Part shown: one piece after another, positions 5,410 to 13,221 of the stretch
Layout: every line of letters starts with the position of its first letter
Numbering within the stretch: the first letter of the stretch is position 1
NCBI GenBank assembly: GCA_965370435.1
Contig: CBDUUP010000075.1
Coordinates: forward strand, 1 to 14,492
Direction of reading: 5' to 3'
Length of the DNA stretch: 14,492 nt
From: CBDUUP01 sp965370435
GTDB taxonomy: Bacteria; Chloroflexota; Anaerolineae; Anaerolineales; UBA11579
Made by a program: the position numbers and the translations under genes
Notes under the pieces: generated by a model
The model's database searches: none
What the model was told of the DNA's origin: nothing
Seen by the model: only the letters and a program-made list of their open reading frames with translations

Positions 5410-7302
5410 ATGAAAAAAGAATTCATGTTGGCTTTCAACGAAGTGTTGGAAGACAGAAAACTCCCCAAGGAAGTGGTCATGGAGGCGTTGGAAGCCGCCA
5501 TGATCTCGGCCTATCGCAAAGCGGTCAACGCTTCCACGGCCCAACAGGTGTTGGCCGAGATTGACCTTGACAGCGGGAATGTCTCCATCTTCGCCGAGAA
5601 AGAAGTGGTCGAAGAGGTGCAGGACGAACGCACCGAGGTGGTCCTGGAAAAGGCCCTGGAAGTTGACCCCGAAGCCGAGATCGGCGGGATCGTGGTGGTT
5701 GAATCCACCCCGGAGAATTTCGGGCGGGTGGCGGCCCAGACTGCGCGGCAGGTCATCCAGCAGCGCATCCGGGAGGCGGAGCGGGAAGCCCAAAGAGTAC
5801 ACTTCAGCAAATTGACCGGAGAGATCGTCAGCGGGATCGTGCAGGCGGCCAACCCCCACGTCATCACCATGGGGTTGGACCGCAAGGCGGAGGGACGCAT
5901 GCCCCGAAAGGAGCAAATTCCGGGCGAGCGTTTCCGCATCCATGATCGGGTGCGGGCCATGCTCCTGGAAGTCAAATCAACTCCCCGCGGCCCGGAGATC
6001 ATCCTCTCCCGAGGACACAAAAATTTTCTGCGCCGTTTGATGGAAGACGAGGTGCCGGAGATCTATCACGGCCTGGTTGAGATTCGATCTATCGCCCGGG
6101 AGCCGGGCCATCGCTCGAAGGTTGCGGTGTTCGCCCTCCAGCCGGGTATTGACCCGGTGGGCGCTTGCGTCGGAATCCGGGGTGTGCGCATTCAGGCTAT
6201 TGTGCGGGAACTGAACGACGAAAAGATAGATGTGATCGAGTGGAATCCCGACCCGCACGCCTTTATCGCCAAAGCGCTCAGCCCCTCGCGGGTCTCTGGG
6301 GTTTACCTGGAGGAGAACGATGAGACCAAAACAGCCACCGTGGTGGTGCCGGAGGATCAACTGAGCTTGACCATTGGCCGCAACGGGCAAAACGCCCGCC
6401 TGGCGGCCCGGCTGACCGGATGGCGTATTGACATCAAGAGCTTATCTGAAGCCGCCGGCGAAGCGCTCAAGAAGGTCCTCACGGACCCCGAGCACGCCGA
6501 TGATGCCGAAACCCTGGCCGAGACCATCCCTCAGATCGAAGCCACTCTCAAGAAAAAAGCCGAAGGCCGCCCGCTGACCCCGGAAGAATACACCACCATG
6601 AGTCTATTTGTGGACCGGGTGGAGAAAGGCGTCATCACCCGCCGGGAGGCTGAGATGGAAGCGCTGAGAGAGCGCAAAGACGAAATATTATCCCATATAC
6701 CGGATTCTGCCTTCGACATACCCCTGGACGAATTGGGGCTGTCTCCCCGAATGACCATCACGCTCACCGGGGAGGGATACTCTGCCATTGGCGACCTGAT
6801 GTACCAATTAGCCTTCGACCTGGACGAGATCCTTAAGATCAACGGCGTAGGCCCCAAGACGATGGAAGAGATCGACGCCAAGCTGGCCGAAGTGGAATTC
6901 CCGGAGCCGGAAGTTGTAGAGGAAGAAGTGGAGCCGGCCGCGGAGGGCGTGGAAGAGGTGGATGAAGCCGCCGAAGGTGCGGGCGCCGAAGGTGCGGGCG
7001 CTGAAAGTGCGGGCGCTGAAGAGGCACCCGAAGGCGAGGCTCTCGAAGGAGCTGAAGCCGCCGCGGACACTGAAGCTGAGGCTGAAGCGGTTGGGGCGGA
7101 GGAGGCTGGCGAGGATGAAGAACCCGTCGAGGCGGCAGTAGAAGAAGTGGAAGACGTGGATGCTCCCACTGAGGATACAGAAGAGAAGAAAAAGAAGAAG
7201 AAATTTAGAGAGTTGGAATACGATCCCGATCTTGACGTTACCATCTTGAAACGGCGCCGCAAGAGCGATGATGACACTTGGGGCGAAGAATGGGAAAAAT
7301 AG
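5410..7302 (+). CDS. nusA: Transcription termination/antitermination factor NusA
   Basis: NusA binds RNA polymerase and nascent RNA and sets pausing, termination and antitermination. The 630-residue protein has the N-terminal polymerase-binding domain (KKEFMLAFNEVLEDRKLPKE onward), then an S1 domain and two KH domains. The KH GxxG loops are GIRG at 255-258 and GRNG at 323-326. A helix-hairpin-helix-like C-terminal domain lies at about 440-495 (ILKINGVGPKTMEEID). Beyond it is an acidic Ala/Glu-rich tail of about 95 residues with a 5-residue repeat, then six lysines (593-598) and a charged end with KRRRK, well beyond a minimal NusA. ATG 5410 is chosen because GAGAG (5397-5401) lies eight bases upstream and family members start near here; GTG 5386 would add eight residues. 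It is first in the operon and has its own promoter and leader; rimP is absent upstream. Confidence 0.97.
   Translation: MKKEFMLAFNEVLEDRKLPKEVVMEALEAAMISAYRKAVNASTAQQVLAEIDLDSGNVSIFAEKEVVEEVQDERTEVVLEKALEVDPEAEIGGIVVVESTPENFGRVAAQTARQVIQQRIREAEREAQRVHFSKLTGEIVSGIVQAANPHVITMGLDRKAEGRMPRKEQIPGERFRIHDRVRAMLLEVKSTPRGPEIILSRGHKNFLRRLMEDEVPEIYHGLVEIRSIAREPGHRSKVAVFALQPGIDPVGACVGIRGVRIQAIVRELNDEKIDVIEWNPDPHAFIAKALSPSRVSGVYLEENDETKTATVVVPEDQLSLTIGRNGQNARLAARLTGWRIDIKSLSEAAGEALKKVLTDPEHADDAETLAETIPQIEATLKKKAEGRPLTPEEYTTMSLFVDRVEKGVITRREAEMEALRERKDEILSHIPDSAFDIPLDELGLSPRMTITLTGEGYSAIGDLMYQLAFDLDEILKINGVGPKTMEEIDAKLAEVEFPEPEVVEEEVEPAAEGVEEVDEAAEGAGAEGAGAESAGAEEAPEGEALEGAEAAADTEAEAEAVGAEEAGEDEEPVEAAVEEVEDVDAPTEDTEEKKKKKKFRELEYDPDLDVTILKRRRKSDDDTWGEEWEK
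6976..7020 (+). repeat. Three 15-bp in-frame repeats in the nusA tail
   Basis: GGTGCGGGCGCCGAA is repeated at 6976-6990, 6991-7005 and 7006-7020 with single-base changes. It encodes GAGAE-GAGAE-SAGAE in the acidic tail (residues 523-537). The length is likely to vary between strains by slipped replication. Confidence 0.85.
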
Positions 7303-7387
7303 GCGCCCAGATTAAGTTATAAGAGTTCTGGCAGGCGTTCTGTACGCGGAGACAGCCTGCGGGAACCAGTCTGCAAACGATAGAGAA

Positions 7388-7672
7388 GTGGCGAAGAAAA
7401 AAGAAAAACGGCGCAAACACGTTCCCCAGAGAACCTGCGTGGGTTGCCGGACGGCGCTCTCCAAGAGGGAGTTGACCCGGATCGTGCGCAGCCCGGAGGG
7501 CGTCCTGGTAGACCCCTCTGGGAAAATGAAAGGCCGGGGCGCATACCTGCACAACCGCCGATCTTGCTGGGAAGCAGGTTTGAAGGGCGCGCTGGCGAAA
7601 GCGCTGAAGACCAACCTGACGGTGGAAGATAAGGAACGCTTGAACACGTTCATGGAAACGTTGGTAGGTTGA
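7388..7672 (+). CDS. rnpM: RNase P modulator RnpM (YlxR family)
   Basis: This is a 94-residue YlxR-family protein, reported in Bacillus subtilis to bind RNase P RNA and modulate its activity. The diagnostic motif is RTCVGCR near residues 15-21, followed by KRELTRIVR, a DPSGK turn and the strongly conserved GRGAYL. The N-terminus is very basic (AKKKEKRRKH), in keeping with RNA binding. The start is GTG 7388, 85 bp after nusA, without a strong Shine-Dalgarno (only AGAGAA a few bases upstream). The position between nusA and infB is the classical one. The last codons (ETLVG) run into the 8-bp-period repeat tract that fills the gap before infB. Confidence 0.93.
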   Translation: MAKKKEKRRKHVPQRTCVGCRTALSKRELTRIVRSPEGVLVDPSGKMKGRGAYLHNRRSCWEAGLKGALAKALKTNLTVEDKERLNTFMETLVG

Positions 7673-7842
7673 AGGTTAGAAAGTTGAACGTTGGGACGTT
7701 AGAACGTTGGAACGTTTAAAAACTGGAACGCTGAGACACTGAATCGCTGAAACACTGAAAGGCTGGAACGTTGGGACGTTAGAACGTTGAAAAACTAGAA
7801 CGCTGAACGTTGGAACGTTAGAACGTTCTAACGTAAGAACGC
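7664..7842. repeat. 8-bp-period degenerate tandem repeat between rnpM and infB
   Basis: About twenty consecutive units on the theme GTTGGAAC / GTTAGAAC / GCTGAAAC fill the gap. A 24-bp stretch starting GAACGTTGGGACG is repeated perfectly at 7686-7709 and 7766-7789, exactly 80 bp (ten periods) apart. The tract ends about 10 bp before the infB ribosome site and reaches into the last codons of rnpM. There is no open frame within it. It would lie inside the operon transcript. Confidence 0.85.
7815..7834. repeat. Perfect 20-bp palindrome upstream of infB
   Basis: ACGTTAGAACGTTCTAACGT equals its own reverse complement. It is formed where the repeat units switch orientation at the 3' end of the tract, 17 bp before the infB Shine-Dalgarno. 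It could be a protein operator or just a by-product of the AACGTT-rich repeat. Confidence 0.8.
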
Positions 7843-7862
7843 AATAAAAATGGAGGCGCCGG

Positions 7863-9659
7863 ATGAGTGATAATGGAAAAGAAACCAAAAATATAGAACT
7901 CCCTGCCAGCCTGACAGTGCGTGACCTGGCAGAAATAGTAGAAACCAGCCCGATCGAGATCATCAAAACATTGATGGTCAACGGGGTTATGGCAAATATA
8001 AACCAAACCATAGACTTTGACACCGCCGCCATTGTAGCGTCCGAGATGGGCTTCGAGGCGACTCTGGCAAGCTATGACCAGGCTGAAGGCGAGGATGACG
8101 GGGAGATGCCCTTGTGGCGGCGCTTGATCGCGGATGAAGACCCGGCCAAACTGGTGGACCGCCTGCCGGTGGTCACTATATTGGGGCACGTAGACCACGG
8201 TAAAACTACGCTGCTGGACGCCATCCGGGAGACGGAAGTGGCCTCCGGGGAGGCGGGCGGGATCACCCAGCACATTGGGGCTTATCAAGTTGCTCACAAC
8301 GAGCGGAGCATCACATTCCTGGACACGCCCGGCCACGCGGCGTTCACCGCCATGCGGGCGCGCGGGGCGCAAGGGGCCGATATTGTGGTGTTGGTGGTCG
8401 CGGCCGATGATGGGGTGATGCCCCAGACCCGGGAGGCGCTGGCCCACGCCAAAGCCGCCCAGGTGCCTATTGTGGTGGCTTTGAACAAGATTGACCTGCC
8501 CAGCGCCAACCCGGAAATGGTCAAACAGCAATTGGCCGAAGCGGGGTTGATCCCCGACGATTGGGACGGCGATACGATTGTGGTCCCGGTCTCGGCCAAG
8601 AAAAACGAGGGGCTGGAGGACTTGCTGGAAGCCATCCTGTTGATCGCCGACAGCATAGAAATCAAAGCCAACCCCAAGGGCCATTTGATCGGCACGGTGA
8701 TCGAGGCGGAGAGAGATAAATCCCGGGGCGTGATGGCCAGCTTTCTGGTGCAGAACGGGACCCTGGCGATGGGCGACATTGTGGTGGCGGGGACGAGCTA
8801 CGGCAAATTGCGAGCCATGTTTGATTACCAGGGCCAGGCCATAGACTCTGCGGGGCCTTCCATGCCGGTATCGGTGATGGGTTTGAATGACGTGCCCCAG
8901 GCGGGAGACCCCTTCCGGCTGGCGCGAAACGAAAAAGAAGCCCGCTCTCTGGTGCGAGACCGGAAAGAAGCCTCCAAGAAGGCCAAGACCTCGGCTCAAC
9001 CGGCGATAACGCTGGAAAGCATGTTCGAACGCTTCCAGAGCGGCGAGGTCCAGGAACTGCGCCTGGTCATCAAGGCTGACGTGCAAGGGTCTTTGGAACC
9101 TATCGTAAACTCGTTGAGCGAGTTAACCGTCGGCGACATTACGGTCAACGTATTGCATTCTGGCACGGGCAACATCGGCGAGAACGATGTCATGCTGGCA
9201 GCGGCTTCGAAAGCCATCATCATGGGCTTCAACGTGAAGGCTGATTCAGCAGCCCAACGTATGGCAGAGAGGGAAAGCATTTCCATTCGAAACTATGACA
9301 TTATTTACCGCTTGATGGAGGATGTTGAAAAGTCCCTCAAGGGCATGTTGGCCCCGGAGGAGAGAGAGACGGTGTTGGGCAAGGCGGAGGTGCTGGCGAC
9401 GTTCCGCATCCGCAAGGTGGGGATCATCGCGGGGTGCAGGGTGAGGGAGGGCGAACTGCGGCGCAACGCCAAGATGCGGGTGATCCGAAAGAAGAAAGTT
9501 ATTTTCGACGGCCAGATATCTTCGTTGAAGCACGAGCAAAATGACGTGCGGGATGTGAAGAATGGTTTCGAATGCGGGGTCAGTATCAAAGGCTTCGATA
9601 AATTTGAAGAAGGCGATATGTTAGAATGTTACAAAATCGAATTGGTGGCGGTTGAGTGA
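7863..9659 (+). CDS. infB: Translation initiation factor IF-2
   Basis: IF-2 is the GTPase that brings initiator fMet-tRNA to the 30S subunit and promotes subunit joining. At 598 residues this is a short IF-2: one N-terminal IF2_N helical module (LPASLTVRDLAEIVETSPIE), then the GTPase domain and domains II, III and IV. GTPase motifs are G1 GHVDHGKT at 108-115, G3 DTPGH at 154-158 and G4 NKID at 208-211, followed by SAKK for G5. Domain III holds LVIKADVQGSLE, and the C-terminal domain ends in FEEGDMLECYKIE. The start is well supported by GGAGG at 7852-7856, six bases before ATG 7863. It is separated from rnpM by a 190-bp repeat tract, unusual inside this operon, and is followed 17 bp later by rbfA. 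Confidence 0.97.
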   Translation: MSDNGKETKNIELPASLTVRDLAEIVETSPIEIIKTLMVNGVMANINQTIDFDTAAIVASEMGFEATLASYDQAEGEDDGEMPLWRRLIADEDPAKLVDRLPVVTILGHVDHGKTTLLDAIRETEVASGEAGGITQHIGAYQVAHNERSITFLDTPGHAAFTAMRARGAQGADIVVLVVAADDGVMPQTREALAHAKAAQVPIVVALNKIDLPSANPEMVKQQLAEAGLIPDDWDGDTIVVPVSAKKNEGLEDLLEAILLIADSIEIKANPKGHLIGTVIEAERDKSRGVMASFLVQNGTLAMGDIVVAGTSYGKLRAMFDYQGQAIDSAGPSMPVSVMGLNDVPQAGDPFRLARNEKEARSLVRDRKEASKKAKTSAQPAITLESMFERFQSGEVQELRLVIKADVQGSLEPIVNSLSELTVGDITVNVLHSGTGNIGENDVMLAAASKAIIMGFNVKADSAAQRMAERESISIRNYDIIYRLMEDVEKSLKGMLAPEERETVLGKAEVLATFRIRKVGIIAGCRVREGELRRNAKMRVIRKKKVIFDGQISSLKHEQNDVRDVKNGFECGVSIKGFDKFEEGDMLECYKIELVAVE

Positions 9660-9676
9660 TTGGCGATTGAATCCTA

Positions 9677-10060
9677 ATGGTATCTGAACTGCGAGCCCAA
9701 CGAATTGGAGATCGGATCCGAGATGAACTCTCTGGGATGTTGGTCTTGGAAGTGACCGACCCCCGACTGGGGGGCGTATCGGTCACTGGGGTGGATGTGG
9801 ATAGGGAACTGGCTTACGCCACTATCTACGCCTCGGCGTTGGAGGGATCGGAACGCAAGGATGAGATTCTGGCCGGGTTTGAGCATGCCAAAGGCTATCT
9901 ACGTCATCAATTGGCAAAACGATTGGACTTGCGGTATTTCCCCCAACTGCGTTTCCGATGGGACGATACGCCTGAAAGGGCTGACCGGATAGACCGATTG
10001 CTGGATGACATAGCGGCAGCAGCGCCAGCCCCAGAAGAGGACGATGACGAGGATGAATAA
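9677..10060 (+). CDS. rbfA: 30S ribosome-binding factor RbfA
   Basis: RbfA is a small KH-fold assembly factor that binds the 30S subunit and helps mature the 16S rRNA 5' end. The 127-residue protein has the family N-terminus (RAQRIGDRIRDELSGMLVLEVTDPRL), the central VDRELAYATIYAS strand and the late YFPQLRFRWDDTPERADRIDRLL. It ends in an acidic tail (EEDDDEDE) that is also the overlap with the next gene. The start ATG 9677 has little Shine-Dalgarno and lies 17 bp after infB, so translation is probably coupled. Confidence 0.95.
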   Translation: MVSELRAQRIGDRIRDELSGMLVLEVTDPRLGGVSVTGVDVDRELAYATIYASALEGSERKDEILAGFEHAKGYLRHQLAKRLDLRYFPQLRFRWDDTPERADRIDRLLDDIAAAAPAPEEDDDEDE

Positions 10061-11039
10061 AGCCGAACTGGCTTTGCTGAAACCAATGTTGGCGGAGGCC
10101 CAGCGGGTGTTGGTGGTCTCGCACCTCCGGCCGGACGGGGACGCGATAGGCTCAGTGCTGGGTCTGGGATTGGCTCTTCAGGAGATGGGGAAAGATGTGC
10201 AGATGGTGTTGGCGGACGGCGTTCCGGCGGCTTTTGGTTATCTCTCCGGGGTAAAGCAAGTGCGCAAGAAACCGGAAGGCCCGGTAGACCTGACCGTGGT
10301 GGTGGATTGCGGCGACCTGGCGAGGGTGGGCGGGGTATTGAACGGCTATGGGCCTCCTCAATTGAACATTGACCATCACGCCAACAACCCCCATTTTGGG
10401 GAGGTGAATTTGGTGGACGTTGAGGCGGTGTCGGTGACGGAGATATTGACCCGGATATTCCCTGAACTGGGGCTGCCCTTCACGCAGCCTATTGTGGATG
10501 CGCTTTTGACGGGGATGATCACGGATACGATTGGTTTTCGCACGGGCAATATGACGGCGAAGGCTCTACGCACGGCGGCCGACCTGGTGGAGCGGGGGGC
10601 CAACCTGCCGGAGTTGTATTTTCAGGGCCTGGTGCGGCGATCTTATCCAGCGGTGCGCTACTGGGGGGCGGGTTTATCGCTGCTGGAGCGGGAGGATAAT
10701 CTGGCCTGGGCTACGCTCACGCTGGAAGACCGCAAGGCGGCGGGTTATTCGGGACGAGATGATGCAGACCTGGTCTCCTTCCTCTCTACTATTGAGGAAA
10801 TAGACGTGGCGATGATATTCGTCGAACAAAATAAAGAAGAAGTCAAAGTCAGTTGGCGATCAAAGCCGGGCTTTGACGTTGAACAAGTTGCGGCCCAGTT
10901 TGGCGGCGGCGGACACGTCGCTGCGTCGGGCGCGCAGATCAAGGGGTCTCTGGAGGAGGTCAAACGTAAGGTAATACAAACCACATGTCGTTTACTCAAT
11001 TCTAGCACGGAGGCTATAGGAAGCGCCGCTTCCCCTTAA
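10044..11039 (+). CDS. nrnA: DHH-family phosphoesterase NrnA (nanoRNase / pAp phosphatase)
   Basis: NrnA degrades 2-5-nt nanoRNAs and, in several bacteria, dephosphorylates pAp. The 331-residue protein has the full DHH set: RPDGDAIGS with D31 and D33, a VVDCGD strand, and DHH at 110-112. A DHHA1 domain follows with the glycine-rich GGGGH at 287-291 and AASGA. It overlaps the end of rbfA by 17 bases if ATG 10044 is used. ATG 10053, three codons later, is equally possible; GAAGAGG at 10034-10040 lies three or twelve bases from them, so neither spacing is ideal. Location between rbfA and truB is the common arrangement in Gram-positive-like operons. Confidence 0.92.
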   Translation: MTRMNKAELALLKPMLAEAQRVLVVSHLRPDGDAIGSVLGLGLALQEMGKDVQMVLADGVPAAFGYLSGVKQVRKKPEGPVDLTVVVDCGDLARVGGVLNGYGPPQLNIDHHANNPHFGEVNLVDVEAVSVTEILTRIFPELGLPFTQPIVDALLTGMITDTIGFRTGNMTAKALRTAADLVERGANLPELYFQGLVRRSYPAVRYWGAGLSLLEREDNLAWATLTLEDRKAAGYSGRDDADLVSFLSTIEEIDVAMIFVEQNKEEVKVSWRSKPGFDVEQVAAQFGGGGHVAASGAQIKGSLEEVKRKVIQTTCRLLNSSTEAIGSAASP

Positions 11040-11045
11040 GTCCAT

Positions 11046-11087
11046 TTCCCTCAAAAATGAGGGAACTTGCTGGTTATAATTCCAGCA
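11046..11087 (+). promoter_or_regulatory. Two hairpins between nrnA and truB
   Basis: TTCCCTCA (11046-11053) pairs perfectly with TGAGGGAA (11058-11065) around AAAA. TGCTGG (11068-11073) then pairs with CCAGCA (11082-11087) around TTATAATT. There is no T tract, so these are not ordinary terminators. The second loop contains TATAAT (11075-11080), which looks like a -10 box, but I find no -35 at the right distance. They may be RNA processing or stability elements. Confidence 0.4.
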
Positions 11088-11117
11088 GGTTAAACTTACT
11101 GAAAGAGAGAGAAAAAA

Positions 11118-12092
11118 ATGAACAGAAGAAATGATTCAAGAAGACGAGGTCCACGAAGACAAGACTTGGGTAGAGAAGCTCCAGACAGCAACGTCTCCGG
11201 TGTGATCGTTATTGACAAGCCGGTGGGGTTGACTTCCCACGACGTAGTGCAGATCATCCGGCGGGGGACGGGGATCCGGCGAGCGGGGCATACGGGCACA
11301 TTGGACCCCCGGGCTTCGGGAGTGTTGGTGGTGTTGGTCGGTCCGGCGGTGAGGCTGAGCGAGTTCGTATCCGCTTCGGATAAACGCTACCAAGCCACGA
11401 TCCGGCTGGGGGGCAGCACGGATACGTATGACGCGGAAGGCAGTTATACGGAAGCTTCTCCGGCAACCTCGGTGTTGGATCTGGATATCACCGAGGAAGG
11501 CTTCGGCGAAATGCTGCAAGAGTTCATTGGGGAGGTTGAGCAGGTGCCGCCGCCTTTCTCGGCGGTCAAGGTGAAAGGCAAGAAGGCCTACGAAATGGCC
11601 CGCAAGGGCGAGGAAGTGGAGCTAGAGCCGAGGATGATCAACGTCTTCAGCCTGGACTTGCTGGAGTGGGCGCTGCCGGAAGTGGTGATTGACGTGTATT
11701 GCTCTTCGGGCACTTACGTGCGCTCGCTGGCCAACGACATAGGCGAGAAACTGGAGGTGGGGGCGCATCTGGTGGGGCTGCGGCGGACCAAGAGCGGGGC
11801 CTTCACCCTGCGGGATGCGGTCTCCCTGCGCCGATTGCGGGAGTCCTTTGAAGTGGGGAACTGGTACCAATATCTGGTCCCTGCAGCGGAGGCGCTGACC
11901 GAATGGAACTCCATTGAACTGGACGCCGACCAGGTGGAACTGGTGCGCCACGGGCACCGGGTGCCTGCGGAACCGGGTTCGGAGGGCATGGTGCGGGCGG
12001 TGAGCCAACAAGGCGACCTTATCGCTATTATGCGATTCGTGGAGGATAATGATGGGGAGTGGCAGCCTAAAAAAGTTTTCCTGACCTCCTAG
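11118..12092 (+). CDS. truB: tRNA pseudouridine(55) synthase TruB
   Basis: TruB converts U55 in the T-loop of tRNAs to pseudouridine. The 324-residue protein carries the catalytic motif GHTGTLDP at 57-64, with D63 as nucleophile. It also has the VIVIDKPVGLTSHD strand, VPPPFSAVKVKGKKAYEMAR, and CSSGTYVRSLANDIGE with its conserved Tyr and Arg. A C-terminal PUA-like TruB_C segment ends FVEDNDGEWQPKKVF. The first 25 residues are an unusually Arg-rich extension (MNRRNDSRRRGPRRQD) not found in compact TruB proteins; it may add RNA affinity. The start at 11118 follows a purine-rich GAGAGAGA tract. The gene lies 78 bp after nrnA and 9 bp before ribF. Confidence 0.95.
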   Translation: MNRRNDSRRRGPRRQDLGREAPDSNVSGVIVIDKPVGLTSHDVVQIIRRGTGIRRAGHTGTLDPRASGVLVVLVGPAVRLSEFVSASDKRYQATIRLGGSTDTYDAEGSYTEASPATSVLDLDITEEGFGEMLQEFIGEVEQVPPPFSAVKVKGKKAYEMARKGEEVELEPRMINVFSLDLLEWALPEVVIDVYCSSGTYVRSLANDIGEKLEVGAHLVGLRRTKSGAFTLRDAVSLRRLRESFEVGNWYQYLVPAAEALTEWNSIELDADQVELVRHGHRVPAEPGSEGMVRAVSQQGDLIAIMRFVEDNDGEWQPKKVFLTS

Positions 12093-12101
12093 CCAGACCA
12101 G

Positions 12102-13031
12102 ATGGAGCATTTCTGGTCATTGGACGAGGTGCAGTTGGATGATTCCTGGCTGACCATCGGGGCATTTGATGGCGTCCACCAGGGACATCGAGAAATATTG
12201 CGGAAACTGACTGCTGGAGCGCACGCGGTAGGCGCTCCGGCAGTTGTGCTTACGTTTTTCCCCCATCCTATGGCAGTCTTGCACGGCCCCCAGTTTTCGT
12301 TCTATTTGACTACGCCGGAGGAGAAAGCGTTCTTGCTGGCGGAACAGGGGGTGGACGTGGTGATCACGCACTTGTTCAACCGGCAGTTGGCTTCGACTTC
12401 GGCGCGGCGATTCATGACCGATCTACAGGCCCACCTGGGGATCAAACAGCTCTGGGTGGGGTATGATTTTGCGCTGGGGAGGAACCGGGAGGGGGACGTG
12501 GATGGTTTGCGGCGACTGGGGGAGGAGATGGGGTATGCATTGGAGGTGGTCTCTCCGGTGGGGGCGGACGGGGAGGTGGTTTCATCCAGCCAGATACGCG
12601 CTCTGTTGTTGGCGGGGGAGGTGGGGAGGGCGGGTGATCTGCTGGGGTGGCCTTATCTGATCACGGGGGAGGTGGTGCGAGGGGAGGGGCGGGGCCGCAA
12701 GATCGGGGTGCCTACGGCGAACTTGAAGGTGTGGGAGGAGCGGATGGTTCCGGGTTCGGGGGTGTATGCGTGCCGGGCCAGGTTGAGGGGAACGCCGCAC
12801 CTGGCGGTAGCCAACATCGGGGTGCGGCCCACTTTTGAGGCTCATCCGGTGGCCCCCCGGGTGGAGGCTCATTTGTTGGATTTTGAGGGCGACTTATACG
12901 GACAGGAAATGGAGTTGGAGTTCTTGGAACGGCTGCGGGGGGAGGTGCGCTTTCCTGACGCGGAGGCGCTGGCAGCGCAGATCCAGGTTGATATTGGTCA
13001 GGCGAGGGAGGTTTTGGGGGCTGGCGATTAG
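12102..13031 (+). CDS. ribF: Bifunctional riboflavin kinase / FAD synthetase RibF
   Basis: RibF phosphorylates riboflavin to FMN and adenylates FMN to FAD. The 309-residue protein has the N-terminal FAD synthetase (nucleotidyltransferase) module with GAFDGVHQGH at 20-29 and FFPHP soon after. The C-terminal flavokinase module includes GRGRKIGVPTANL (PTAN at 204-207), GVYACRARL, NIGVRPTF and LLDFEGDLYGQ. All the key motifs are intact. ATG 12102 lies 9 bp after truB and lacks a clear Shine-Dalgarno, so coupling is likely. It is the last gene of the nusA operon here; two hairpins begin on the last base of its stop codon. Confidence 0.96.
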   Translation: MEHFWSLDEVQLDDSWLTIGAFDGVHQGHREILRKLTAGAHAVGAPAVVLTFFPHPMAVLHGPQFSFYLTTPEEKAFLLAEQGVDVVITHLFNRQLASTSARRFMTDLQAHLGIKQLWVGYDFALGRNREGDVDGLRRLGEEMGYALEVVSPVGADGEVVSSSQIRALLLAGEVGRAGDLLGWPYLITGEVVRGEGRGRKIGVPTANLKVWEERMVPGSGVYACRARLRGTPHLAVANIGVRPTFEAHPVAPRVEAHLLDFEGDLYGQEMELEFLERLRGEVRFPDAEALAAQIQVDIGQAREVLGAGD

Positions 13032-13084
13032 GTTCAGCGACTAAAGTCGCTTGAACCTTTACGAAGTCCGCCCTTCGGCGGACT
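13031..13084. repeat. Two REP-like hairpins after ribF
   Basis: GGTTCAGCGAC (13031-13041) pairs with GTCGC-T-TGAACC (13046-13057) around TAAA, leaving one bulged T. After seven bases AGTCCGCC (13065-13072) pairs perfectly with GGCGGACT (13077-13084) around CTTC. GCGACTAAAGTCGC and AGTCCGCC-type palindromes resemble dispersed repeats that I associate with cyanobacterial and Chloroflexota genomes. They may end or protect the ribF transcript. Confidence 0.65.
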
Positions 13085-13110
13085 GAGAAACGGCTTTTGA
13101 AGAACAGAAC

Positions 13111-13139
13111 TTGTTTCGGCTGGATGAGAAAGGTAAAAC
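13111..13139 (+). promoter_or_regulatory. Weak promoter candidate for thyA-folA
   Basis: TTGTTT (13111-13116) and TAAAAC (13134-13139) are 17 bp apart and lie after the REP-like hairpins, where a separate thyA promoter would be expected. Both boxes match the consensus only in part. Confidence 0.25.
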
Positions 13140-13171
13140 ATAAGAGACAAAGAAAAACTCTCTTGTTTGAT

Positions 13172-13216
13172 GACCACTAAGACCACTGAGACTACTTAGA
13201 CCAGTTAGACTAGTCC
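13172..13216. repeat. Five 9-bp tandem repeats directly before thyA
   Basis: GACCACTAA, GACCACTGA, GACTACTTA, GACCAGTTA and GACTAGTCC follow without gaps. The array plus a run of seven C (13215-13221) reaches the ATG of thyA and fills the place where a Shine-Dalgarno would be. Confidence 0.8.
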
Positions 13217-13221
13217 CCCCC

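Noticed and set aside
7664..7842. CRISPR-like array between rnpM and infB
   Set aside because: Units of 8 bp are contiguous with no unique spacers and no cas genes nearby.
11068..11087. TATAAT at 11075-11080 as a truB promoter
   Set aside because: No -35 box at 16-18 bp; the bases there are A-rich and belong to the first hairpin loop. Kept only as part of the hairpin pair.
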